Positions 47,317-55,869 of a stretch of DNA of 64,000 nucleotides are shown one piece after another. Every line of letters starts with the position of its first letter. The stretch's first letter is position 1. Below the pieces are notes generated by a model that saw only the letters and a list, made by a program, of their open reading frames with translations, had not been told where the DNA came from and ran no database searches. This DNA is from Actinomarinicola tropica. GTDB taxonomy: Bacteria; Actinomycetota; Acidimicrobiia; Acidimicrobiales; SKKL01. The position numbers were made by a program, and so were the translations under genes. The stretch lies in contig NZ_CP045851.1 in assembly GCF_009650215.1 (NCBI RefSeq), positions 3,561,001-3,625,000 on the forward strand, in the 5' to 3' direction.

Positions 47317-47434
47317 ATGAGGTACCGCATCGAAGAGGCAGAGGGCCCCGTTCGGATCCTCACGCAGCTGAGAGGCTCGCCATGCCCAGGCATCTACGCC
47401 GATCACCACCTGCGTGGTCGCCAGGAGCTATCCC
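47317..47434 (+). pseudogene. Short coding segment cut by ISL3
   Basis: From ATG 47317 a protein-like frame MRYRIEEAEGPVRILTQLRG runs to the left edge of the ISL3 copy. If the IS and one target copy are removed, the frame continues without a stop through SRDDPARWGR into the restriction-modification gene. It may be a 5' extension of that gene or a separate small upstream gene. The evidence is one open frame only. Confidence 0.35.
47427..47434 (+). repeat. 8-bp target duplication, left
   Basis: GCTATCCC, repeated exactly at 48842-48849 on the other side of the ISL3 copy. Confidence 0.9.
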
Positions 47435-48841
47435 GGCGCTTCGCGGATGAGCGGGGTGTGAGGGTCCCTGACGCGTAGCAGGGGCCCTGCGAACTTGGCG
47501 ATGTCTGACGTCGTCGAGTCCGAGGTGCCCCTGCTGTGTTCAACGCTACGCGCGCGTGCGAGCTTCTTGTCGGTCTTGGCGCTGTGAAGGTCCTCGAGGT
47601 GGTCGAGCCGCTGGTCGGCCGGCTCGAGATCACCGTCGAGTCGATCGTGGACGCGCCGGTCTGTCCGAACTGCGGGGAGCGGGCGTGGGTCAAGGACCGG
47701 CCGGTGGTCGAGCTGGTCGATCTCACCTGCTTCGGCCGCCCGGTGACGTTGCGGTGGCGCAAGCACCGGTTCTGCTGTCCGAGGCGGTGGTGCCGGCAGG
47801 GGTCGTGGACCCATGAGGACCCGCGGATCGCCGCGCCGCGGTTGTCGGTGACCGACCGGGCTGGGCGGTGGGCGACCCGCCAGGTCGGCCGCAACGGCCG
47901 GGCCGTGTCCGATGTCGCGGCTGAGCTCGGCGCGGACTGGCACGCGATCAACGACGCCGTGATCGCCTACGGGACCGCGCTGCTCGACGCCGACCAGACA
48001 CGGGTCGGCGCGGTGGCGGCGCTCGGGGTCGATGAGGTGCTGTTCGCCCGGCTGGGTCGATGGCGGACCCAGGCGTGGTCGACCTCGATCACCGATGTCA
48101 CCTCGGGCCAGCTGCTCGACGTGATCGAAGGGCGCTCCTCGGCGGGGCTGTGCGCGTGGTTGGCGGCCATGCCCGTCACATGGCGTGACGCGATCGCCTG
48201 GGCGGTGCTGGACCTGTCGGGGCCGTGGCGCCTCGCGTTCGACACGATGCTGCCCGACGCCGGCCAGGTCGCCGACCCGTTCCATCTCATCAAGCTCGCC
48301 AACCAGCGCCTCGACGAGGTCCGCCGCCGCGTCCAGCAGGACACCCTGGGGCATCGGGGCCGCAAGGACGACCCGCTCTACCGATCCAGGCGGCTGTTGA
48401 CCCGAGCCGACGAACGCCTCGACGACAAGGGCAGAGAGAAGCTGTTGGGACTGCTCGACGCCGGTGACCCCCGAGGCGAGGTCCGCACCGCGTGGCACGC
48501 CAAGGAGACCGTGCGCGGCATCTACGACATCGACGACCCCACCGTCGCTGCCGAGTTCATCGATCGGCTCGGCCACGACCTCCAAGACGAGTCCTGCCCG
48601 CCCGAGGTCCGCCAGCTCGGCCGCACCATCACCAAGTGGCGCCACCAGATCGCCGCCTGGCACCGGGCTCGCGTGTCCAACGGGCCGACCGAGGCGATCA
48701 ACAACCTCATCAAGAGGGTCAAGCGGGTGGCCTTCGGGTTCCGCCGCTTCGCCCACTACCGCGTCCGCGCCCTGCTCTACGCCGGCCGCCCCAACTGGGC
48801 GCTACTCGCCACCGTCACTCCCCGCTGAAACGCGAAGCGCC
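47435..48841 (+). mobile_element. ISL3-family insertion sequence
   Basis: A 1407-base IS. Terminal inverted repeats begin GGCGCTTCGCG and stay similar for about 31 bases (AGCGGGG and GTGA blocks are shared). Flanking 8-base duplications GCTATCCC at 47427-47434 and 48842-48849 are perfect, as expected for ISL3. The intact duplication suggests a recent insertion. Confidence 0.93.
47536..48828 (+). CDS. ISL3 family transposase
   Basis: A 430-residue transposase starting at GTG 47536. The N-terminal zinc finger has CPNCGERA and CPRRWC. The DDE domain shows ALGVDEVLFAR, AVLDLSGPWRLA and, near the end, ARVSNGPTEAINNLIKRVKRVA with the Glu region. It appears intact. Confidence 0.93.
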   Translation: MFNATRACELLVGLGAVKVLEVVEPLVGRLEITVESIVDAPVCPNCGERAWVKDRPVVELVDLTCFGRPVTLRWRKHRFCCPRRWCRQGSWTHEDPRIAAPRLSVTDRAGRWATRQVGRNGRAVSDVAAELGADWHAINDAVIAYGTALLDADQTRVGAVAALGVDEVLFARLGRWRTQAWSTSITDVTSGQLLDVIEGRSSAGLCAWLAAMPVTWRDAIAWAVLDLSGPWRLAFDTMLPDAGQVADPFHLIKLANQRLDEVRRRVQQDTLGHRGRKDDPLYRSRRLLTRADERLDDKGREKLLGLLDAGDPRGEVRTAWHAKETVRGIYDIDDPTVAAEFIDRLGHDLQDESCPPEVRQLGRTITKWRHQIAAWHRARVSNGPTEAINNLIKRVKRVAFGFRRFAHYRVRALLYAGRPNWALLATVTPR

Positions 48842-48878
48842 GCTATCCCGCGACGACCCTGCCCGATGGGGCAGGCTC

Positions 48879-51668
48879 ATGGTCGTGGCGCGACCGAGCA
48901 GAAACGACATCCGAGAATCCGCCGAGCGTCTCGTTCACGAGTGGAGGGAGGAGACCTACGAACGTGGCGAAGCACAGACGTTCTGGACCGAGTTCCTTCT
49001 CGTCTTCGGTGTTCAACGCAGGCGCGTGAACGCTGCGTTCGAACGGCACACCCACCGCACCTCCACCGGCGGCCACGGGTTCATCGATCTTCTCTGGCCC
49101 GGCATGCTCCTGGCCGAGCACAAGTCCCGCGGAGCCAATCTCGACGACGCCATGAATCAGGCGCTCGACTATATCGACGGCCTGCCAGATGCAGACCTAC
49201 CGAGGTTGGTCGTCGTGTCTGACTTCGCCCGCCTTCGCGTCCTCGACCTCGATGACCCGCAGCGGGACGAGTTCGAGTTTCCGCTCAGCGATTTCCCTCG
49301 GCAGGTTGACCGATTCGTGAGCCTCGCGGGCTACACGACGCGGCGCTTCGAGGACGAGGATGCCGTCAACATCGAAGCTGCGGAGCTCCTTGGCAAGGTC
49401 TATGACGAGATCACGGCGACTGGATACACCGGTCACGCGCTGCGCGTGTTCCTCGTTCGGCTGCTATTCCTGCTCTTCGGTGACGACAGCGGTCTCTGGT
49501 CTAGGAATCAGTTCGCGGATCTCATCGTCAACCGCACACGGGACGACGGTTCCGACCTAGGAATGTGGTTAGGTCGCCTGTTCACCGTGTTGGACACCGC
49601 CGAGGAGCGCCGGACGACAGCGCTCGACGAGGACCTCTCGGCCTTTCCGTACGTCAACGGTGGCCTATTCGAGGAGCGGATCGAGCCACCAGACACGACC
49701 CGCACGATGCGAGACCGACTCCGAGAAGCCTGCGGATTCAACTGGTCTCAGATCAGCCCGGCGATTTTCGGATCGATGTTCCAGTCGGTGATGGACGACG
49801 AGGCACGCAGGGCTATCGGTGCCCACTACACGTCTGAGCGCAACATCATGAAGGTGATCGGCCCACTGTTCCTTGACGAGCTTCGCTCGAGTCTCGACGC
49901 CTGCGGGACCTCGGCTCCGAAGCTACGGCGATTCCACGAGCGACTCGGGCAGCTCACCTTCTTCGACCCAGCATGCGGATGCGGCAACTTCCTCGTGATC
50001 GCGTATAGGGAGTTGAGGGCGTTGGAGCGAGAGACGCTTCAGCGCCTCCATCCCGAGAATGTCCAGATGACCACGCAGCTTGGATTCCTGCGGAGGGTCA
50101 ACGTGGACCAGTTCTACGGGATCGAGATCGAGGAGTTTCCAGCGAAGATCGCTGAAACAGCGATGTACCTCATGGATCACCTGGAGAATGAGCGGCTCGG
50201 AGCGGCTTTCGGCGTGAACATCGTCGATCTTCCACTCACTGCAGCTGCAAACATCCATGTCGCCAATGCACTCCGGCTCGACTGGAACGAGGTTCTCTCC
50301 GCGAACGATTGTTCGTTCCTCTACGGAAACCCTCCGTTCGTCGGGAAGAAGGAACGTTCTGCCGATCAGAAGGCCGACATGGAGATCGTCTTTGGGCGAA
50401 GCTCCGGCATCGGCGTCTTGGACTACGTGTCGTGCTGGTACCGCAAGGCCGCCGATTACATGGCGAGTGGTCAGGTCGAGGCGGCGTTCGTGTCTACGAA
50501 CTCCATCACCCACGGCGAGCAGCCGCCGGTTCTTTGGCCAGCTCTAGAGTGCCCAGACCTGCGGATCCGGTTCGCCCATCGAACGTTCAATTGGACAAGC
50601 GAAGCGCGTGGTGCCGCTCATGTCCACTGCGTGATCATCGGCTTCGGGATAGGTGACAGCGGGAGGCGACCCGTTCTGTACGACTACACGGACGTCAATG
50701 GTGACCCCGCTGAGGCCACGGCGGCGAACATCAACGCCTACCTAGCAGATGCACCGAATGTGCTGGTGGCAAAGCGCCGGCGCCCGCTCGTAGACGACGT
50801 GTTGCCCGCGCGCGAAGGAAACAAGCTTGGCGACTGGGGCTACCTGACCTTCTCGGCGGAGGAGGTCGACGACGTCCGCTCGGACCCGATCGCGTCCCGC
50901 TACCTACGTCCGCTCGTCGGCGCCGAAGAGATGATCAACGATGTCGAGCGATGGTGTCTCTGGCTTGAGGACGCTCCGCCAGAAGACATCCGACGATCGC
51001 CCGTCCTCGCACGGCAGCTCGAACTCGTGCGACGCAAGCGTGAGGCGAGCCACAAGACCTCGACGAGGGAGATGGCGAATCAACCGGGCCGCTTCTTGGA
51101 GCTCCGGCAGCCGGACAGTGAGTATCTCCTGCTTCCATGCGTGAGTTCATCGCGGCGCCGGTACATCCCGATGCGCTTCTACGGAGCAGAGGCGATCCTT
51201 CGGACGCCCAGCACAGCAGTTGTCAATGCCACCCTTGTGGAGTTCGGGCTCCTTCACTCCTCGATGTTCATGGCATGGGTTCGAGCTGTTTCAGGACGGC
51301 TCAAGAGCGACTATCAGGTCGCCGCTGGGACTGTCTACAACACCTTTCCGTTCCCATCGCTGACCGAGGCGCAGTGCGGTCGAGTGCGCGAGGCTGCCGA
51401 GGGCGTCAACGCTGCGAGAGCACTGTTCCCCACAACAACACTCGCGGACCTCTACGACCCCCTTTCGATGCCAAGCGCTCTCACGCGTGCGCACACGGCT
51501 CTTGACCGGGTCGTTGATGCGGCATTCGGGAAGCGTGCGACGCTGGTGAGCGATGCTGAACGGCTCCCTGTCCTGTTCGACCGCTACCAAGCGCTCACCT
51601 CCGCTGCAGAGCTGCCGGGCATCACCAGGTCGGCGAAGCGGCGTGGGCCGCGGCCGCGTGCCCGATGA
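48879..51668 (+). CDS. MmeI-like type II restriction-modification enzyme
   Basis: A 929-residue single-chain enzyme (MmeI itself is 919). The N-terminal nuclease motif reads D-x9-E-x-K in DLLWPGMLLAEHKSRG. A helical linker follows. The methyltransferase domain has motif I FFDPACGCGNFL and motif IV NPPFVG, for N6-adenine methylation. The target recognition and C-terminal parts make up residues about 600-900. Such enzymes both cut and methylate one strand and need no separate partner. The ISL3 copy ends 38 bases before the ATG and probably removed the native promoter. Confidence 0.88.
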   Translation: MVVARPSRNDIRESAERLVHEWREETYERGEAQTFWTEFLLVFGVQRRRVNAAFERHTHRTSTGGHGFIDLLWPGMLLAEHKSRGANLDDAMNQALDYIDGLPDADLPRLVVVSDFARLRVLDLDDPQRDEFEFPLSDFPRQVDRFVSLAGYTTRRFEDEDAVNIEAAELLGKVYDEITATGYTGHALRVFLVRLLFLLFGDDSGLWSRNQFADLIVNRTRDDGSDLGMWLGRLFTVLDTAEERRTTALDEDLSAFPYVNGGLFEERIEPPDTTRTMRDRLREACGFNWSQISPAIFGSMFQSVMDDEARRAIGAHYTSERNIMKVIGPLFLDELRSSLDACGTSAPKLRRFHERLGQLTFFDPACGCGNFLVIAYRELRALERETLQRLHPENVQMTTQLGFLRRVNVDQFYGIEIEEFPAKIAETAMYLMDHLENERLGAAFGVNIVDLPLTAAANIHVANALRLDWNEVLSANDCSFLYGNPPFVGKKERSADQKADMEIVFGRSSGIGVLDYVSCWYRKAADYMASGQVEAAFVSTNSITHGEQPPVLWPALECPDLRIRFAHRTFNWTSEARGAAHVHCVIIGFGIGDSGRRPVLYDYTDVNGDPAEATAANINAYLADAPNVLVAKRRRPLVDDVLPAREGNKLGDWGYLTFSAEEVDDVRSDPIASRYLRPLVGAEEMINDVERWCLWLEDAPPEDIRRSPVLARQLELVRRKREASHKTSTREMANQPGRFLELRQPDSEYLLLPCVSSSRRRYIPMRFYGAEAILRTPSTAVVNATLVEFGLLHSSMFMAWVRAVSGRLKSDYQVAAGTVYNTFPFPSLTEAQCGRVREAAEGVNAARALFPTTTLADLYDPLSMPSALTRAHTALDRVVDAAFGKRATLVSDAERLPVLFDRYQALTSAAELPGITRSAKRRGPRPRAR

Positions 51669-51733
51669 TCCACTCGGGCACGCGGCCGTCCCGCTTTTCC
51701 AGCCTGAACGCTGAGATCGGCGGGCGCTTTCGG

Positions 51734-51753
51734 CGTGCCACATTCGTGCCACA
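51734..51753 (+). other. Arm-type repeats, element 1, right
   Basis: CGTGCCACA at 51734-51742 and 51745-51753, the same 11-base phase as at 42895-42914. They lie 106 bases before att copy 2. In 51669-52080, apart from these, the att core and the element 2 arm repeats, I see no gene. Confidence 0.65.
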
Positions 51754-51859
51754 ACGGGACGAGATCAGGTGGACAGGCTGGTACGTGGCGGTACCAGAAA
51801 TACGCCTCTGACCTGGGCGATCTCACATCGATGCAGGTCATCGAAATCTGTCATATCGA

Positions 51860-51955
51860 CTTCCCAAGCTGAGAATGCGGGTTCGATTCCCGTCATCCGC
51901 TCTCGCAGATCGGCCCAGGTCACACCCGATTTCCGGGGACCTGGGCCGGGTCGCG
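51860..51955 (+). repeat. att core copy 2 (junction of the two elements)
   Basis: Matches 42778-42873 with two substitutions (G to A after CACCC, and A to G in GGGCCGAG). It has the tRNA 3' half and terminator but no 5' half. Confidence 0.92.
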
Positions 51956-51974
51956 CTCGGGGCTCCGAGAGGCC

Positions 51975-51995
51975 GCGTGACCCTAGCGTGACCCT
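51975..51995 (+). other. Arm-type repeats, element 2, left
   Basis: GCGTGACCCT at 51975-51984 and 51986-51995, an 11-base period, 20 bases after att copy 2. The same pair occurs at 60027-60047. Confidence 0.65.
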
Positions 51996-52080
51996 ACGGA
52001 TCGCCTGGTTCCTCCGTGGGCCCCGCTCCCCCGAGGCGCCCCGCTGTACCGTGAAAGGGCGAAGCGACGAAGGGACCTCC

Positions 52081-52263
52081 GTGCCCGAGCGACCCCGATC
52101 ATCGAGCGACGTCCTTGCCGAGGCGATCGCCCGCGACCCCTATGGGAGTCCGGCGCAGACGGGCGACGCAGCACGCGTCGTGTACCTGGTGGTCGGTCTG
52201 ATGAAGGGCATCGCCTCCCTTCCGCGGCACGTCGTCCGGCGGTGGCGCGCTCGCTCGACGTAG
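52081..52263 (+). CDS. Small hypothetical protein
   Basis: A possible 60-residue protein from GTG 52081, preceded by GAAGGGAC about 8 bases upstream. It has a helical, partly hydrophobic middle (ARVVYLVVGLMKGIASLPRH) and a basic end. No family is recognised. It is the first gene-like frame in element 2. Confidence 0.4.
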   Translation: MPERPRSSSDVLAEAIARDPYGSPAQTGDAARVVYLVVGLMKGIASLPRHVVRRWRARST

Positions 52264-52451
52264 GGCGGCACCGTCCTGTGCGCAGCCAGCAGGCATCGCG
52301 AGCCGGCGGACAGCAGCGCCGGCGACGTGGGCAGCACGCAGCGTGGCTGCGGCATCGGCGGCGATCGTTCAAGCACGGCTCACACAGGCTCGTTCGGACG
52401 TTCCCGGGGTGCGCTTCCAACGGCACCTTGGGGGCGGGGAGAGCGGGCCGT

Positions 52452-53045
52452 CTATCCCCTTGATGATGTCGGCAGGGTGGCGTGGAAGCGGGCCACGAGG
52501 CCGCCGAGCGCGGGGGTCACGTCGACGTCGTGGAACCCGCTGTCGGTGAGTTGCCTGGCCAGGTCATTCCGGGTGAGGAGTCGGTGGGGTGATCGGTCGG
52601 CGAGGTGGAGGAGGCGTGCGCCTGGAGTTGCGATGAGGTCGTAGCCGACGACCCGACCGCCGGGGCGTATCACTCGGGCGAGTTCGCAGATCGCGAGTTC
52701 CCAGTTGATGACGTGGTGCAGCATGAGGAGGCTGACGGCAGCGTCGAAGTGGTCGTCGTCGAAGGGCAGCCGTGTGCTGTCGGCGTCGGCGACGATGGCT
52801 CGGGCTCCGTACCTGGCGAGCCGTGCTCGAGCAGCGGCGACCATCGTCGGGTCGAGGTCGGTGGCTGTGACCCTTGTCTCGGGTTGCGTCTCGGCGATCA
52901 CCGCGGCGTTCGCTCCGGCCCCGGAGCCGATCTCGAGCACGTCGCCGGCGAGCTCCTCGCCCCGCAGCACCCATGGCACGACGATCCGTTCGGTGAAGGC
53001 GCGCCATGGTGCGCTGCGACAGAACGCCGCCTCGACCCTCGACAT
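52452..53045 (-). CDS. Class I SAM-dependent methyltransferase
   Basis: A 197-residue methyltransferase with motif I VLEIGSGAGANA, the acidic TATDLDPTM after beta-2, DADSTRLPF and a VIRPGGRVVGYDL strand. The target is unknown; it lacks the cysteines of arsenite methyltransferase ArsM. It is divergent from cmtR and shares its control region. The ATG at 53045 is preferred, an ATG one codon earlier is possible. Confidence 0.85.
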   Translation of the reverse strand: MSRVEAAFCRSAPWRAFTERIVVPWVLRGEELAGDVLEIGSGAGANAAVIAETQPETRVTATDLDPTMVAAARARLARYGARAIVADADSTRLPFDDDHFDAAVSLLMLHHVINWELAICELARVIRPGGRVVGYDLIATPGARLLHLADRSPHRLLTRNDLARQLTDSGFHDVDVTPALGGLVARFHATLPTSSRG

Positions 53046-53098
53046 CACGGCATGCCTGACCTCCGCGTCTCGGGAACAAATCGGCAGCGGACGCTATC

Positions 53099-53114
53099 AT
53101 CGGTGCTTACCGAT
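53099..53114. promoter_or_regulatory. Candidate CmtR operator
   Basis: ATCGGT-GCTT-ACCGAT is a perfect inverted repeat 16-31 bases upstream of the cmtR start, in the gap between the divergent methyltransferase and cmtR. Its position suits repression of both. Confidence 0.5.
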
Positions 53115-53129
53115 GGGTAGGGTGGGTTC

Positions 53130-53468
53130 ATGACGGTTGCTCAGAGATCCGATGTGGCGGTCGCGGCGCAGCTCTTCCGAGGGTTCGGGGACCCGACTCG
53201 GTTGGCGATCCTGACCGAGCTCCTTGCGGGTGAGCGCCGGGTCGTTGAGCTCGTCGAGGCCGTGGGCGGTTCGCAGTCGAACGTGTCGGGGCACCTCGCG
53301 TGCTTGAAGGAGTGCGGGCTCATCGCCGACCGCCCCGAAGGCCGGGCCGTGTACTACCGCCTCGCCACCTCAGCCGTCGTCGGCCTTCTGCGCCAGGCCG
53401 AAGAGCTCCTCGCCGATGTCGGCCAGCAGGTGGCGTTGTGCGACAACTACCGCACCGGAGACCACTGA
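53130..53468 (+). CDS. cmtR: CmtR-like ArsR family metal sensor
   Basis: A 112-residue winged-helix repressor. The DNA-binding helix region is GGSQSNVSGHLACLKECGL. Two cysteines four residues apart (ACLKEC) and one near the C-terminus (ALCDNY) match the Cd/Pb ligands of mycobacterial CmtR. The stop overlaps the cadA start (TGATG). Metal binding should release it from DNA and open the operon. Confidence 0.88.
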   Translation: MTVAQRSDVAVAAQLFRGFGDPTRLAILTELLAGERRVVELVEAVGGSQSNVSGHLACLKECGLIADRPEGRAVYYRLATSAVVGLLRQAEELLADVGQQVALCDNYRTGDH

Positions 53469-55402
53469 TGACCGCTGATCTTGCGGACGATCTCGCGCCC
53501 GGGGAGGTGCCCTCCGGCGCGGACGCGTTGCTGCCGGCGCTGTGGCGCTCTCGGGAGGTGCGGTGGTCGGCGACCAGTGGTCTGCTGATCGCTGCCGGCT
53601 ACCTGGCCGGGCCGGTCGGCGCGCCGGGTTCGGTGTCGACGGTGCTGTTCATCGTCGCCGCGCTCGTCGGAGCCCGGTTCTTCGCGGCCGAGGCCATCGA
53701 GGAGCTGGTCACGGAGCGAGAGATCGGCATCGAGCTGCTGATGACCGTCGCCGCCGTCGTCGCCGGCGTGCTCGGCGCCTGGTCCGAAGCGGCGGCCCTT
53801 GCGTTCCTGTACTCGATCTCGGAGTCCCTCGAGGAGTTCACCGAGGACCGGACCCGCGACGCCATCGCCAAGCTGTTGGACCTCGCCCCCCGACGGGTGA
53901 CCGTCGTCGACGCTGACGGCAACGAGCGCGACGTCGACGTGGATGAGGTCGCCCTCGGGGACCGGTTCCTCGTCCGACCGGGCCAGAACGTCGCCACCGA
54001 CGGCGTCGTGGTCGAAGGCACATCTGCGCTCGACGAGGCCGCGGTGACGGGTGAGTCCATCCCTGTGGACAAGGCCGTCGGCGACAAGGTCTTCGCGGGG
54101 ACCGCCAATGGCCACGGTGCGCTCGTGGTCGAGGCGACGGCCACGTCGGCGACGAACACGTTGGCTCGGGTGGTGGAGCTGGTCACCGAAGCCCAGGAGA
54201 GCAAGGGACAGGGTCAGCAGTTCATGGAGCGCTTCACCGCGGTGTACTCGCCCGCCGTACTGGCCGCCGGGGCGCTGATCCTGATCGCCGGCGGCGCCCT
54301 CACCGGTGACTGGGGTGACTGGGCGCTGCGAGCAGCGACCGTGCTGGTCGCTGCCGCACCCTGCGCCCTGGTCATCTCGATCCCGGTCACCTACGTGGCC
54401 GCCATGGGCCGCTCCAGCCGCTCCGGCGTGCTGATCAAGGGCGGCGTGTACCTCGAGGAGCTCGGCCGCCTGCGGGCCGTCGCCCTCGACAAGACCGGCA
54501 CCCTCACCCGGGGCAGGCCCGAGCTGACCGAGCTGCACCCGACCAGCGCCCTCACCGACGACGAGTTGCTGGCCCTGGCCGCCGCAGCGGAGCGGCGTTC
54601 CGAGCATCCGATCGCCCGAGCCATCGTCGCCGCCGCCGACCAGCGCGACCTCACGGTGCCCGAACCGGACAGCTTCGCCGCCGCCGTCGGCGGCGGTGTC
54701 CACGCCAACGTCGGGGGCATCGACGTGACGATCGGCAGCCCCTCCTACCTCGCAGGCCAGGGCCACGACCTGAGCGGCGTCAGCGACCTCATCGAACGGC
54801 TCGAAGCGGCCGGCAACACCACTGTCGTGCTCGCCGGACCCGACGGACCGCTCGGGGTGCTCGCTGTTGCCGACACCCTCCGGCCCCAGGCCACCGAGGC
54901 CATCGCCGAGCTCCGCCGCCTCGGGATCGAGCACATCGTCATGCTCACCGGCGACAACCCCCGCACCGCCGCCGCGATCGCCGCCCAGGCCGGCATCGAC
55001 GACATCGGCGCCGGTCTCAGCCCGGAGGACAAGGCCGCACGCATCCGAGACCTGGTCGAGCGCTACGACCACGTCGCCATGCTCGGCGACGGCATCAACG
55101 ACGCCCCACCCCTGGCCGCCGCCTCCGTGGGGGTCGCCATGGGAACGGCCGGCAGCGACATCGCCCTCGAGACCGCAGACGTCGCCCTCATGGCCGACGA
55201 CCTCGCCAAGCTCACCACCGCGATCCGCACCGGCAGACGCACCCGTCGCATCGTCACCCAGAACCTCGCCCTGTCCCTGGTGATCCTCGCAGTCCTGGTC
55301 CCCACCGCGCTGTTCGGGATCATCGCCCTGCCCGTCGCTGTCCTCGCCCACGAGCTGTCCGAACTTGCCGTCATCCTCAACGGCACCCGCATGGCCCGAT
55401 GA
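53468..55402 (+). CDS. cadA: Heavy-metal P1B-type ATPase (Cd/Zn/Pb exporter)
   Basis: A 644-residue pump without the usual N-terminal metal-binding domain. Membrane helices come first; TGES lies in the actuator domain; AAPCALVIS is the CPx metal site; DKTGTLTRG holds the phosphorylated Asp; GDGINDAPPLA is the hinge. The Cys-Pro-Cys motif is reduced to APC, seen also in other Zn/Cd pumps. It follows cmtR and overlaps lspA by 4 bases, so it is the main effector of this operon. Confidence 0.94.
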   Translation: MTADLADDLAPGEVPSGADALLPALWRSREVRWSATSGLLIAAGYLAGPVGAPGSVSTVLFIVAALVGARFFAAEAIEELVTEREIGIELLMTVAAVVAGVLGAWSEAAALAFLYSISESLEEFTEDRTRDAIAKLLDLAPRRVTVVDADGNERDVDVDEVALGDRFLVRPGQNVATDGVVVEGTSALDEAAVTGESIPVDKAVGDKVFAGTANGHGALVVEATATSATNTLARVVELVTEAQESKGQGQQFMERFTAVYSPAVLAAGALILIAGGALTGDWGDWALRAATVLVAAAPCALVISIPVTYVAAMGRSSRSGVLIKGGVYLEELGRLRAVALDKTGTLTRGRPELTELHPTSALTDDELLALAAAAERRSEHPIARAIVAAADQRDLTVPEPDSFAAAVGGGVHANVGGIDVTIGSPSYLAGQGHDLSGVSDLIERLEAAGNTTVVLAGPDGPLGVLAVADTLRPQATEAIAELRRLGIEHIVMLTGDNPRTAAAIAAQAGIDDIGAGLSPEDKAARIRDLVERYDHVAMLGDGINDAPPLAAASVGVAMGTAGSDIALETADVALMADDLAKLTTAIRTGRRTRRIVTQNLALSLVILAVLVPTALFGIIALPVAVLAHELSELAVILNGTRMAR

Positions 55403-55869
55403 GCTCGGTGCACCGCCAACTCGTCGTCGTCGCTGCCGCCACCGTCGCCATCGATCTGGCAACGAAGGCTGCGGCGGTGCGCTGGCTGACCGAGCCCGTC
55501 GACCTCGGCGTCATCACCGTGCGGGCGACCGAGAACTCCGGAGTGGCATTCGGCTTCGGCGCCGACCAGCCCTTTGCCGTCGTAGCAGCGCTCACCGGCC
55601 TGGTCGTCGCGGCGGTCGCGGTCGGCGCTTGGCGCGGCGGCCTCGGCGGACCGGTCGGCGACGGCCTGCTCGTCGGCGGCGGCACCGCCAACCTCGCCGA
55701 CCGACTCGTCGGCGGCAGCGTCGTCGACCTCTTCGACGTCGGCTGGTGGCCCGTCTTCAACCTCGCCGACGTCGCCCTGACCGCCGGCGTCGCCGTCACC
55801 CTGGTCACCACCCTCCGAGAGCAGCCGACAGTCACGGTTCAGCCGGTGGAGGAGGCAGATCATGCCTGA
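55399..55869 (+). CDS. lspA: Signal peptidase II homolog (LspA/PbrC-like)
   Basis: A 156-residue, four-helix membrane aspartyl protease homolog. The two catalytic Asp motifs are GTANLADRLVGG and FNLADVALT. It is encoded inside the metal operon, starting in the cadA stop (ATGA). PbrC in lead-resistance operons is a similar LspA. It may process metal-related lipoproteins or be a spare copy. The housekeeping lspA is not in the window. Confidence 0.88.
   Translation: MSSVHRQLVVVAAATVAIDLATKAAAVRWLTEPVDLGVITVRATENSGVAFGFGADQPFAVVAALTGLVVAAVAVGAWRGGLGGPVGDGLLVGGGTANLADRLVGGSVVDLFDVGWWPVFNLADVALTAGVAVTLVTTLREQPTVTVQPVEEADHA

Larger units (their letters stand above)
42874..51955. mobile_element. Integrated element 1 (integrase, relaxase remnant, R-M)
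   Basis: Bounded by att copies 1 and 2. It contains, left to right, arm repeats, a tyrosine integrase, a degraded relaxase, a two-gene operon of unknown role, an ISL3 copy and an MmeI-like restriction-modification enzyme. Arm repeats CGTGCCACA lie at both ends. No excisionase is recognised. Codon third positions look less GC-rich than in the flanking chromosome, especially in the two unknown genes and the R-M gene. It may be an integrative mobilizable element in decay. Confidence 0.85.

Noticed and set aside
51860-51901. tRNA-like sequence at att copies 2 and 3
   Set aside because: Only the 3' half of the tRNA is present; no acceptor 5' strand or D arm lies upstream, so they are att cores, not genes.
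52452-53045. Arsenite methyltransferase (ArsM) next to the ArsR-family gene
   Set aside because: The conserved cysteines needed for arsenite binding are missing; only a general methyltransferase can be called.
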